Below, piece by piece: positions 40,090 to 47,468 of a DNA stretch of 61,828 nt (position 1 is its first letter; each line of letters opens with the position of its first letter). The stretch comes from an uncultured Chlorobiaceae bacterium (GTDB lineage Bacteria; Bacteroidota; Chlorobiia; Chlorobiales; Chlorobiaceae), in assembly GCA_903851385.1 (NCBI GenBank), contig CAINOC010000002.1:1-61828 (forward strand). The letters are read 5' to 3'. Position numbers and translations under genes: made by a program. The notes beneath the pieces were generated by a model. The model did no database searches. It was not told the DNA's origin and was given only the letters and a program-made list of their open reading frames with translations.

Positions 40090-40508
40090 TTCTTCTGAAC
40101 CTCCTCAGTCACACGCGGACTCTTTATTACGGTTACTCCTTCATTAAGTGCGGGATTGTAGGTACCCACAACAAACTCTCCCTTATCCAACCCCCCAAGA
40201 ACAACAACTTCACCATGCATCATTCGACCCGTGCTTATCCATCGCATCGACAGGCGGTCATCAGCTCCAACGACAAGAATACCGGTAAGTTCGCCTCGAC
40301 GAACAATTGCCGATTTCGGCACAAGCAAAACCTCTTCTTCCCCTGCTGATCCACCGGCAATGCGAACCGGTACAATATTTTCAACGGCCACAGGAACCTC
40401 CGCATACCCGCTCTTTACCGGCTTAACCTCATTGTTTCCACAGCCCGCAAGAAACAGTAACCCTGCTGCAGGCAAAAAAAGCAATTTCTTTTTGATAGGT
40501 ATACCCAT
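40086..40508 (-). CDS. Truncated RND membrane-fusion (periplasmic adaptor) lipoprotein
   Basis: The product has 140 residues versus about 350-400 in normal adaptors. A lipoprotein signal ends in LAGC with Cys23. A short adaptor-like N-terminal strand (EVPVAVENIVPVRI, 37-50) follows. The sequence then jumps directly to the membrane-proximal domain: VLLVPKSAIVRRGELTGILVV and GGLDKGEFVV. The lipoyl, beta-barrel and alpha-hairpin parts are missing, so it cannot reach TolC in the usual way. Reading frame, spacing (31 nt after tolC, 4-bp overlap with the pump gene) and coding quality are intact. It is either a clean internal deletion or a genuine minimal adaptor. Confidence 0.8.
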   Translation of the reverse strand: MGIPIKKKLLFLPAAGLLFLAGCGNNEVKPVKSGYAEVPVAVENIVPVRIAGGSAGEEEVLLVPKSAIVRRGELTGILVVGADDRLSMRWISTGRMMHGEVVVLGGLDKGEFVVGTYNPALNEGVTVIKSPRVTEEVQKK

Positions 40509-40539
40509 GGACTTCTTTCTCTTCAGTTATTAAATCCTC

Positions 40540-41865
40540 TCAGTTTCCCCGGTAGTAGGCAAGCTCACTTTTTGCGACGCAGTAATCATACTTCGCCTGA
40601 TTCAACCTCATTTTAGCATAGGTATAGGCCTGCTCCCTCATCAAGAGTTCAAAGGTCATTGCCATGCCTGTTTTGTACTGCGACCCGATATAATCAAGGC
40701 TGATTTTACTCTCTTCAATTGATTTCTGGGCAACAGCGATTCTGGCTTTAGCAGTTCTCATTGACCGTATTGATTTATCAACTTCTGCAATGCTGTTGCT
40801 TCGGGCGTTTTCATAGTTGTACATCGCCTCGCGTTCCTTGGCTTTTGCCTCCTGAATCTGGCCGGCCGACGACATGCCATCGAAAATATTCCACTGCACA
40901 TTCATACCGAGCCCCCAGCTTGAGCCTCCACTGAAAATATTGTCACTATGCAGGTTGGTCTGCAGAAACGCGTTCACGCGGGGCAGCCTTGACGCACGGG
41001 CCATATCTGCCTGATAACCAGCAATCTGCCTGCTTGTTTCGAGTGCCTTGAGATCAGCCCTGTTTTCAGGCACCGTTTTGTTTTCGCCACCTGGCACAGC
41101 ACCATCAATCACAAGATCTCCAGTCGGAACAATAGCTACATGAGAATCAAGATGCAGCATCACGTGAAGAGCATCGGTCGCATCTTTTATCGCGTCATAC
41201 AGCATAAGCTTCTGCTCCTGAAGCTCTGCAAGCCTGACCTCTGTTGAAAGCTTGTCAGATTTTGTCATTAACCCGGCACTAAAGGCTTTAGACGCCTCGT
41301 TGCTGTGTCCCTGCATGGTTTTGATGGACTGTTCGACAGCCTCAATATTTTTCCTGGCTAAGATAAGTCCGTAATAGACTTTGCTGACCTGAAAACTGAT
41401 GGTTTCCTCAGTCCTGACAGCCATATGCTCCTCGGCTTTTTTGGCAGTAACCGCAATGCTCCGGCCTATTGCGGCATCGGCATTGTAAACGGGCTGCATA
41501 ACCTGAAGAGAGGTATTAAAATCGTTGATGACATCGGGCTTGTTCAGCTTATCCGGCAAAAAATCCATAGTCTGTATACTGCTCTGCTGCAACTTGAACA
41601 CTAACGCTGCTCCAGGATCATTGGTCACCATAAGAGTCTCCGACAGGGTGACTTTCGGTAGCGTCGTCTGACGGGTCTGTACTACCCTTGCCTCAGCCTG
41701 ATCAATCCGGCTGCGGGAAGCCTTAATGGAAGAATTGTTCTGACGGGCCATTGAGATGGCGTCAGAAAGAGAAAGCTTCAGGGTTGTTTCACCGGCTTTA
41801 GCCTGAAGCGGCGAGGTCAGAGATCCCGCCACACAAAAACCGATCAGTGCTTTATATACCTTCAT
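40540..41865 (-). CDS. TolC-family outer-membrane efflux protein
   Basis: This 441-residue protein is an outer-membrane channel partner of RND pumps. A signal peptide (ALIGFCVAGSLTSPLQAKA) is followed by two repeats of the TolC outer-membrane efflux domain, with long coiled-coil helices such as ARSRIDQAEARVVQTRQTTL and QEAKAKEREAMYNYENARSN. The typical phrase QYKTGMAMTFELLMREQAY lies near the C-terminus. It starts 6 nt after the first CsoR/CstR-like gene, so it belongs to the same transcript. Confidence 0.92.
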   Translation of the reverse strand: MKVYKALIGFCVAGSLTSPLQAKAGETTLKLSLSDAISMARQNNSSIKASRSRIDQAEARVVQTRQTTLPKVTLSETLMVTNDPGAALVFKLQQSSIQTMDFLPDKLNKPDVINDFNTSLQVMQPVYNADAAIGRSIAVTAKKAEEHMAVRTEETISFQVSKVYYGLILARKNIEAVEQSIKTMQGHSNEASKAFSAGLMTKSDKLSTEVRLAELQEQKLMLYDAIKDATDALHVMLHLDSHVAIVPTGDLVIDGAVPGGENKTVPENRADLKALETSRQIAGYQADMARASRLPRVNAFLQTNLHSDNIFSGGSSWGLGMNVQWNIFDGMSSAGQIQEAKAKEREAMYNYENARSNSIAEVDKSIRSMRTAKARIAVAQKSIEESKISLDYIGSQYKTGMAMTFELLMREQAYTYAKMRLNQAKYDYCVAKSELAYYRGN

Positions 41866-41871
41866 GGTGCG

Positions 41872-42123
41872 CTACTGTTTTGTAATAAGTTTTAAAATCT
41901 TTTCTACACTTTTCGAGTCGTCATGATTCACGCACTCCTTAAGATTCCGCTGGAGTACTAACGAAAATGTATTGTCAAGAGCAGCTTTTGCCGCCTGGAA
42001 CTGGGTAATAATCTGGGAACACTCCTCATCCCTTTCAATCATCCTAGTCAATCCCTCAATCTGACCAGCCACTCTTTTCAGCCTGAGAATCACATCTTTC
42101 ATAGACTCACCGGTTGTAACCAT
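41872..42123 (-). CDS. CsoR/CstR-family transcriptional repressor, copy 1
   Basis: This is an 83-residue all-helical repressor of the CsoR/RcnR/FrmR/CstR family. The key sites are Cys35 and Cys64, aligned with Cys36 and Cys65 of copper sensor CsoR. The intervening Cu-ligand His is Asn60 (QRNLKEC). A Cys-Cys pair without the His is the pattern I recall for CstR, which senses persulfide and polysulfide rather than copper. It lies 6 nt upstream of tolC and heads the tolC-adaptor-RND-PII-MBL operon. An ATACC-N7-GGTAT repeat sits 34 nt upstream of the ATG, consistent with autoregulation. Confidence 0.9.
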   Translation of the reverse strand: MVTTGESMKDVILRLKRVAGQIEGLTRMIERDEECSQIITQFQAAKAALDNTFSLVLQRNLKECVNHDDSKSVEKILKLITKQ

Positions 42124-42156
42124 AATCCCATTAATTAAAAACCCAGCGAAATACCA

Positions 42157-42173
42157 ATACCCCGTATAGGTAT
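42157..42173. promoter_or_regulatory. Putative operator ATACC-N7-GGTAT upstream of repressor copy 1
   Basis: The 17-bp imperfect inverted repeat ATACCCCGTATAGGTAT lies 33 bases before the repressor start. The same layout occurs before copy 2. G/C-tract palindromes flanked by AT are typical of CsoR/CstR operators. The site would lie near the promoter of the efflux operon. Confidence 0.65.
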
Positions 42174-42259
42174 AATAAAATCAAAAAAAAGATGAACAGC
42201 AAACAGTTTTATTCTGTCCGGATCATTTCAATGCTAGGCAAAGGCAGGGAAGTATGACT

Positions 42260-42514
42260 TTATTGTCTGGTAATAAGTTTTAAAATCTTTTCTACACTTT
42301 TCGAGTCGTCATGACTCATACACTCCTTGAGGTTGCGCTGGAGTATAAGCGAAAATGTATTGTCAAGAGCTGCTTTTACAGCCTGAAATTGCGTAATAAT
42401 CTGGACACACTCCTCTTCCCTTTCAATCATCCGTATCAATCCATCTACCTGACCGCCAACCCTTTTCAGCCTGAGAATAACGTCTTTCATTGAACTGGTA
42501 GTGCTAACCATCAT
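42260..42514 (-). CDS. CsoR/CstR-family transcriptional repressor, copy 2
   Basis: This 84-residue paralogue matches copy 1 at 65 of 76 residues over the shared part from MKDVILRL. It keeps the same variant site: Cys36, Asn61 and Cys65. It lies 136 nt upstream of copy 1 on the same strand, with its own upstream repeat of the same kind. The pair looks like a tandem duplication with divergence; hetero-tetramers or different inducers are possible. Which copy controls the pump is not evident. The start could be ATG 42514 or 42511. Confidence 0.9.
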   Translation of the reverse strand: MMVSTTSSMKDVILRLKRVGGQVDGLIRMIEREEECVQIITQFQAVKAALDNTFSLILQRNLKECMSHDDSKSVEKILKLITRQ

Positions 42515-42540
42515 CGTAATGATAAAAGTGAATCACCCAT

Positions 42541-42557
42541 ATACCCGCCATAGGTGT
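42541..42557. promoter_or_regulatory. Putative operator ATACC-N7-GGTGT upstream of repressor copy 2
   Basis: ATACCCGCCATAGGTGT lies 26 bases before the start of copy 2. It shares 5-bp arms, 7-bp spacing and the inner ATA with the site before copy 1. Confidence 0.6.
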
Positions 42558-42636
42558 AATACAACTAAAAAAATGACCAACAAGCCGTTTTATTTCTCTC
42601 CGGGTACATTACCACTCATTGAGCATAAACGGTGAG

Positions 42637-43269
42637 TTATTTTCCTCCGCTTGTAATGGCCATTTCTGCTGTCGAGCAGCAGATATCTGACTTTACCTGA
42701 CAGAGCATGCTCTCAGTTGCCTGCTGCATGATCTGCGACATGATCGCGTCGCTCATAAACTTGAGGATACCTTCCGGCATGAGATTCAAGGGAAAAGAGA
42801 GGTCGAAATCAAGAGAAATATCAGTGTCAAAATAAACTGACGTCCGGTCATCTTTTTGATGAAGAAGACATATTTCGGAACTGGCCTTTCCTATAAAGGT
42901 ATTGGGAGTATCTGATTCAAATGCAGGATATTCGTGAACAGGACTCCACCTGATCCGCTTTGCTTTACTATGGAAATGAGTTCCATTTTTTAACTTGGAG
43001 GAAAACATCTGCCCATAGGTGTCATCAGGATCATCAAGAGAAAAACTCTCTTCCTGTTGACGAACAAAAAAAACCGCAGTAATGGGATGGCTACGAGGAT
43101 CGGCCACCTGGAAAACCCATTGAAAAATATCCAACTCCATAAAATACTTGACATTAGTGCAATAAGGATTACACTTGATCAATTTTTCATGATTTGCAAA
43201 ATATATGGACGACTCATGTATACAAGAGTCAAGAATAATATGAGCATTGCTCTTTCCAACAACTTCCAT
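42637..43269 (-). CDS. DUF1997/SRPBCC-like hypothetical protein
   Basis: This 210-residue soluble protein has no signal peptide or membrane span. The pattern of beta strands (FQWVFQVADPRSHPITAVF, TSVYFDTDISLDFDLSFPLN) and a long C-terminal helix (LKFMSDAIMSQIMQQATESML) fits a START/SRPBCC-like fold. It resembles the DUF1997 proteins known from cyanobacteria and plastids. Several Cys residues are scattered, with CC near the C-terminus. The next gene downstream is beyond the second repressor, so operon membership is unclear. Function unknown. Confidence 0.55.
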   Translation of the reverse strand: MEVVGKSNAHIILDSCIHESSIYFANHEKLIKCNPYCTNVKYFMELDIFQWVFQVADPRSHPITAVFFVRQQEESFSLDDPDDTYGQMFSSKLKNGTHFHSKAKRIRWSPVHEYPAFESDTPNTFIGKASSEICLLHQKDDRTSVYFDTDISLDFDLSFPLNLMPEGILKFMSDAIMSQIMQQATESMLCQVKSDICCSTAEMAITSGGK

Positions 43270-43419
43270 GATGTAAAAAAATTAAAAGCTACTGATGGAC
43301 TGTGCCTTTTTTAACAGTTGCAATGTGTTGAGAGTTCCAGTTGGAAGCCTTCAAGCAGTTAACCTTAGAAAGTTCTCCATTTCATCATACCTTGCCTCTT
43401 CTAACCGACCCATCAGTAA

Positions 43420-44043
43420 TCAACCACCAAATTGACCTTTTGCCTCCTCAAGCACGTCACAAGTAATTTCTTTATACCCCATCTCCTTGGCAAACTCTTC
43501 AGCTCCTTCCTTGATCTTGCCCTGAAGAAATGAAGGGACACTATCAAGCCATTCCTGGGCATCAATGGTCCATTTTAGTGAACCGATTCGCGATTTCACC
43601 GTTTTATTGTATTCATAAAGAACATCCAGGACAAACGTATCGATAACACTATTCTCATGAAGAGCATTGGATGGGAATATTTTTTCGACAAGAATTTTAT
43701 TACGGACCAGATGAATTTTTAACTGCGGGAGATAAAGAACCGCCGCCATTGCTTCAGGGCTTCCGCATGTCAAAAACATTGCGATTTTTTTTCTCTTCAG
43801 ATTTGTTTTAAGATTTCCATAATTCAGTGCCCCAAGAAGCTGGGATGCAACGAGAAAATAGTAGACCGGCGCGCCAAGGATTACAAGATCAAATTCCCTG
43901 ATAAAACTGTAATCCGCCAGTGCTTTACATTTTACCTTTTCCACATAGGCGCCGCTTTCCGCAAGCTTCAGACCAATGGCATCAATAAGAGCCTCTGTTG
44001 ATCCACCTGAGGTTTTACTGTCATATAAAATAACGGCTTTCAT
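43420..44043 (-). CDS. Flavodoxin-domain protein with C-terminal PCP_red-like domain
   Basis: The N-terminal ~145 residues form a flavodoxin-like FMN domain: MKAVILYDSKTSGGSTEALIDAI is the phosphate loop region (shown in part: YDSKTSGGSTEAL) and DLVILGAPVYYF the second strand. The C-terminal ~50 residues (WTIDAQEWLDSVPSFLQGKI, EEFAKEMGYKEITCDVLEEA) match the PCP_red domain of light-independent protochlorophyllide reductase subunits. A flavodoxin-PCP_red fusion suggests an electron-transfer role near pigment or quinone-type reductions, but no partner is adjacent. I took the ATG at 44043 (207 residues); 44067 is an alternative. Confidence 0.75.
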   Translation of the reverse strand: MKAVILYDSKTSGGSTEALIDAIGLKLAESGAYVEKVKCKALADYSFIREFDLVILGAPVYYFLVASQLLGALNYGNLKTNLKRKKIAMFLTCGSPEAMAAVLYLPQLKIHLVRNKILVEKIFPSNALHENSVIDTFVLDVLYEYNKTVKSRIGSLKWTIDAQEWLDSVPSFLQGKIKEGAEEFAKEMGYKEITCDVLEEAKGQFGG

Positions 44044-44067
44044 TTTATTTTCTCGAGAGGAACCCAT

Positions 44068-44409
44068 TATATCATTATTTTAAAACAACTTATAAAAATA
44101 TAACCCCTTAAAATCAGTCTCAATTTTACAATTTTCAATAATCCCGCTTCTGAACCCTATAGACTTTATAAGGAATGTTCTAGGAAATAAAGGGAAGTTA
44201 AGAAACTGGATGAATAGTTTTTTGAAGTGTGAAAATATTTGTCTCCTCAAAAAGGTAGCATAGAAAATCCGGGAACTTGCCCGGAATAGTTTTATCAACC
44301 AAACCCTCGGTGGAGTGCCAAGGCTTCTGTTATAATGTTTTGGGCTTCCGATGAAAGGGATACGTGTATTAAAGAATAATTATTAACCGTTGGAACGTCC
44401 TACAAGAAT
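44068..44409. other. AT-rich intergenic stretch
   Basis: No convincing gene is seen in about 340 bases. A small hairpin TCCGGG-AACTTG-CCCGGA lies at 44268-44285 without a clear T-run. The stretch separates the flavodoxin gene from the DUF2806 gene, both on the minus strand. Confidence 0.5.
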
Positions 44410-45336
44410 TCAGTCTGTCGAAGAGTTAGTCCCATTGATGGCCTGATCAACTCCATCGTCTTTCTTAGGCTTCGGCAAGTAGTCCTTCCATTGCTCTTTG
44501 ACGTACTCCATAAATGCGGGAACAGCTGTACCTGAACCAATTTGAGATAACTCCTGCCCTGTATTTGTAAAAAGCACTTGACCAATTGGAAGATCATTAT
44601 CATAAGAATCATTTAACAGTTCAAGACATAAAGTTTCTCCATAGTATGAGACAAATAATTTAGGAGGTTGTTTTTTAAAGAAAAACCTGCTATTTATATC
44701 GAACTTGATTAGACCTATACTATCTAAGTGTTGAAGGATACTGAAATTTATACCGGCATTGCTGTAGATATCTGCATTGCTTTTAAAAATCAAAGGGAAA
44801 AAGATCTCACTGGAATCGCTATCGATTTTCCCCCAAAAACAAAACCCACATAGCTTAGAAAATAATATTGCGTCTCTTTTATCAAAATCTGCAAGAGAGT
44901 TTACTGTTCGCTTGGAATAAGTGCCGGGAGAATTTGCTTCTCCGGCGAGAACACGAGCCCAAATTACTTGCATTTCTTGATCTGAAACAATTTTTGACTT
45001 ATCAAAAAAGTTAGTAACCCAATCGTCATCCATGTTCCCTGCATCAGTATCATCATGTAAATACTGAAAGGATTTACGGGTAATATCCTCAATATTTTGT
45101 TGCTTCTGTTCCTCCTCGTTTAACCAGCGTCGTATTGCGCGTCTTTGAATGTCTGTAACTTCAACTTCAGATTGCGCCTTGATTAGCGCTGCCTTTGCAT
45201 CCGCTTTAGCCAAGCGAACCGTTTGGAAAGGAAGAAATATTCCATCAATTCCTTTGGACACCTTTTTGATAAGCGTGTCGGCAGGTTTGGCGAGGTCGCC
45301 CAAATTGACCAATGAATTAGATACTCCTTCAGGCAT
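44410..45336 (-). CDS. DUF2806-like protein
   Basis: This protein of 308 residues (from ATG 45336; a TTG at 45402 would give 330) resembles DUF2806 proteins. A charged helical N-terminal half includes the LAKPADTLIKKVSKGIDGI segment and IQRRAIRRWLNEEEQKQQNIEDI. The segment DDDWVTNFFDKSKIVSDQEMQVIWARVLAGEANSPGTYS is quoted here only by its key part QVIWARVLAGE. The later half shows GFCFWGKI and KLFVSYYGE. The family is uncharacterised and is often found in variable, mobile-element-rich neighbourhoods. The flanks here are AT-rich and gene-poor, consistent with an accessory insertion. Confidence 0.7.
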   Translation of the reverse strand: MPEGVSNSLVNLGDLAKPADTLIKKVSKGIDGIFLPFQTVRLAKADAKAALIKAQSEVEVTDIQRRAIRRWLNEEEQKQQNIEDITRKSFQYLHDDTDAGNMDDDWVTNFFDKSKIVSDQEMQVIWARVLAGEANSPGTYSKRTVNSLADFDKRDAILFSKLCGFCFWGKIDSDSSEIFFPLIFKSNADIYSNAGINFSILQHLDSIGLIKFDINSRFFFKKQPPKLFVSYYGETLCLELLNDSYDNDLPIGQVLFTNTGQELSQIGSGTAVPAFMEYVKEQWKDYLPKPKKDDGVDQAINGTNSSTD

Positions 45337-45402
45337 ATAAACGTTTTGATTTATTATCGAAGATGACGACCATCCTCTATTATGAAAAATATCTTTCGGC
45401 AA

Positions 45403-46022
45403 TAAATTACTTTACCTGCATTTCTCGAAGTAATTTAACCGTTTTATTATCCTCTTCCAAAACTTGTTAAAGCTGTTTGGAATCAGTCAGCTGGTTCATG
45501 TTTGATACATGGGCAATTGGTTTGATGTTGTTCCCGATGCGTCGTATTTCAGTGATGACTCATTTCAGGGGAATGTCAAACCAAACCTGCACCCAATCGA
45601 CATGGCTACCCGTCAGGTCTTAACCGGCGTCAAGAATCTGGCTTATAATTGCTTCAAAATATTGGCCTGAATCCTAAACCGCTACCCGGAAGAATGAACG
45701 CCGGGCTGAAACGCTTCTTTCTGGCAAGGAGGGGCCATGGCTCAGGGATCGAAGTCGAGAAACGTCCTTACATGCCGGATCGCTCTGCATATATAAGCTC
45801 AATCCATACCCGACAAAAACGTGCTGACCTCTATAAACGCTTGCTCGTGCTGCTCTCCGAAAAAAATTTTCAAACATAATACTCCAAGCTTATACCATAT
45901 TTATGTGACATTGCACTTCCTTTTATGGCGCCTAAAAGATTATCCTGAGCATCTATACATGTGAAGATAATAGCCTCTTGATCATATTTTTCTATTTGCT
46001 ATGGAGTGTAAAATGTTTTAAC
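45403..46022. other. Gene-poor region with decayed coding traces
   Basis: About 600 bases without a clear gene. On the plus strand a short open stretch, 45509-45674, reads MGNWFDVVPDASYF and later LHPIDMATRQVLTGVKNLAY. A second overlapping frame runs 45649-45879. Both are too short and do not match a family I know, though their codon texture looks coding. They may be remnants of a transposase or of a lost gene between the DUF2806 gene and csmB. Confidence 0.4.
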
Positions 46023-46057
46023 TTGATTAAAAATCGGTAATAATATACCGGAATCAA
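46023..46057. promoter_or_regulatory. Nested dyad upstream of csmB
   Basis: Two inverted repeats are nested about the same centre: TTGATT (46023-46028) with AATCAA (46052-46057), and CGGTA (46035-46039) with TACCG (46046-46050). The dyad ends 43 bases before the csmB start. It could be an operator or a leader hairpin. Confidence 0.4.
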
Positions 46058-46100
46058 TTTTTACCTGAATACCTTTCTTAAAACTCTAAACACTAAAGCC

Positions 46101-46322
46101 ATGTCAAACGGAACAAATGATGTATCGGGCGCTATCAGCAACCTTTTTGATACCTTCGGCAAACTTGCTCAGCAGCAGGTTGAATTGCTGAATAGCGGTA
46201 TCAAAACAGCAACATCGATGATCGAGCCTCTTGGAAAAACAGCTACAGAACTTGCTGGCAACTTGGTAAACGCTCTTTCTCAGGTTTTGCAGACTGTATC
46301 TTCAGCTATTGCTAAAAAGTAA
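46101..46322 (+). CDS. csmB: Chlorosome envelope protein, CsmB type
   Basis: This 73-residue protein covers the lipid-monolayer envelope of the chlorosome, the light-harvesting organelle of green sulfur bacteria. The sequence MSNGTNDVSGAISNLFDTF, then LAQQQVELLNSGIKTATS and EPLGKTATELAGNL, matches the CsmB/CsmF motif family. The small size, Ala/Gly/Thr-rich amphipathic helices and lack of Cys fit an envelope protein. CsmF is the closest alternative name. It is monocistronic, with a strong terminator just downstream, as expected for an abundant product. Confidence 0.85.
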   Translation: MSNGTNDVSGAISNLFDTFGKLAQQQVELLNSGIKTATSMIEPLGKTATELAGNLVNALSQVLQTVSSAIAKK

Positions 46323-46337
46323 AAGCTGCTTTTTTTT

Positions 46338-46379
46338 AAAAAAGCACCTTATACCTGATGTATAGGGTGCTTTTTTTTT
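46338..46379 (+). terminator. Strong terminator after csmB
   Basis: A long stem (AAAAAAGCACCTTATAC / GTATAGGGTGCTTTTTT, one T-G pair) with 5-nt loop ends in nine T. It starts 15 bases after the csmB stop. Confidence 0.93.
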
Positions 46380-46460
46380 GCTCTCCACAAAGGATTTTTC
46401 AATTGAAACAGTGGAAACTGGCCTCGTATTACAACGACACCTGCAGAGAAGATTGCCTGT

Positions 46461-47468
46461 ATGACCATCCAGAAAAAAATCTCCAACCTGTTCCGCGCTC
46501 ATTACAGCAATAACGCCCTTTCAATCATAAAAATACAGGGTGATGCCTCAAGCCGTCAATATTTCAGAGTAACTGGCACACATGGATCCGCTATTGCCTG
46601 TTACGACCCGGCATTTGAAACAGCAACACCCGACACATACCCATTTCTGTTATTGCACAGCCTTTTATCCCGTCATGCCATCCCTGTTCCGGCGCTTATA
46701 ACCGCTGATAGTGAATACGGCCTTCTGCTTCTTGAAGACTGCGGCGACCTCCTTTTGCAGAACGTATTCGGTTCACCATTAGAGCACACTGTTCCTGACC
46801 GCTACCGGGAGATCATTGATATCCTCATACAGCTTCAGTCTCTCAATGGTCAGAACAACCAGATTCCGTTCAGCATCAGTTTTGATCATGAAAAACTCAT
46901 GTTTGAATTTGATTTTTTTATCAAGCATGGCCTCCTCGACTATTTTTCTCCAGTTTTCGAACGGCAGTCAGTCGGTAGATTACGACATGAATTTGAAACC
47001 ATTGCAGAGATCCTTGTCAAGCCAAAACATTTTGTTCTTAACCACCGCGATTTTCACAGCCGCAATATTCTTATTTACAATGAAAAACCGGTGATTATCG
47101 ACTTTCAAGACGCACGAATGGGCCTGCCGCAATATGATGCCGTTTCTCTCATCAGGGACTCCTATGTCAAGCTCAGCCCTTCGCTGACCAAAGAGCTGAA
47201 AGAATATCACTATAATGCTCTCTATAACCATGGGCTGACCACCATGAGTTTTGATGAATATCTTTTTTATTTTGATATAATGGCCTTTCAGCGAAATATC
47301 AAGGCCATAGGCACCTTCTGTTACCAGACCATGGTTAAAAAAAACAGTGCATTCCAGCACTCGATTGCTCCGACTCTGAGCTACCTAGCCGATTATATAA
47401 ACGTAAGAAAAGAGTTGAAAACAGCAGGAAAAATACTTCAGACTCTCCTTGACGACAGTGCCAGATGA
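46461..47468 (+). CDS. amgK: AmgK-like sugar anomeric kinase (APH phosphotransferase family)
   Basis: This 335-residue aminoglycoside-phosphotransferase-fold kinase has the catalytic loop LNHRDFHSRNIL (Asp as base) and the Mg2+ motif VIIDFQDARMG. The N-terminal GDASSRQYFRV is typical of AmgK, which phosphorylates the anomeric hydroxyl of N-acetylmuramic acid and N-acetylglucosamine in peptidoglycan recycling. It overlaps murU by 4 bases (ATGA), as in known AmgK-MurU pairs. The adjacent NamZ-like gene strengthens the call. Confidence 0.85.
   Translation: MTIQKKISNLFRAHYSNNALSIIKIQGDASSRQYFRVTGTHGSAIACYDPAFETATPDTYPFLLLHSLLSRHAIPVPALITADSEYGLLLLEDCGDLLLQNVFGSPLEHTVPDRYREIIDILIQLQSLNGQNNQIPFSISFDHEKLMFEFDFFIKHGLLDYFSPVFERQSVGRLRHEFETIAEILVKPKHFVLNHRDFHSRNILIYNEKPVIIDFQDARMGLPQYDAVSLIRDSYVKLSPSLTKELKEYHYNALYNHGLTTMSFDEYLFYFDIMAFQRNIKAIGTFCYQTMVKKNSAFQHSIAPTLSYLADYINVRKELKTAGKILQTLLDDSAR

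Noticed and set aside
44080-44298. 72-codon minus-strand ORF rich in Phe
   Set aside because: AT-rich low-complexity translation without family features or ribosome-binding site.
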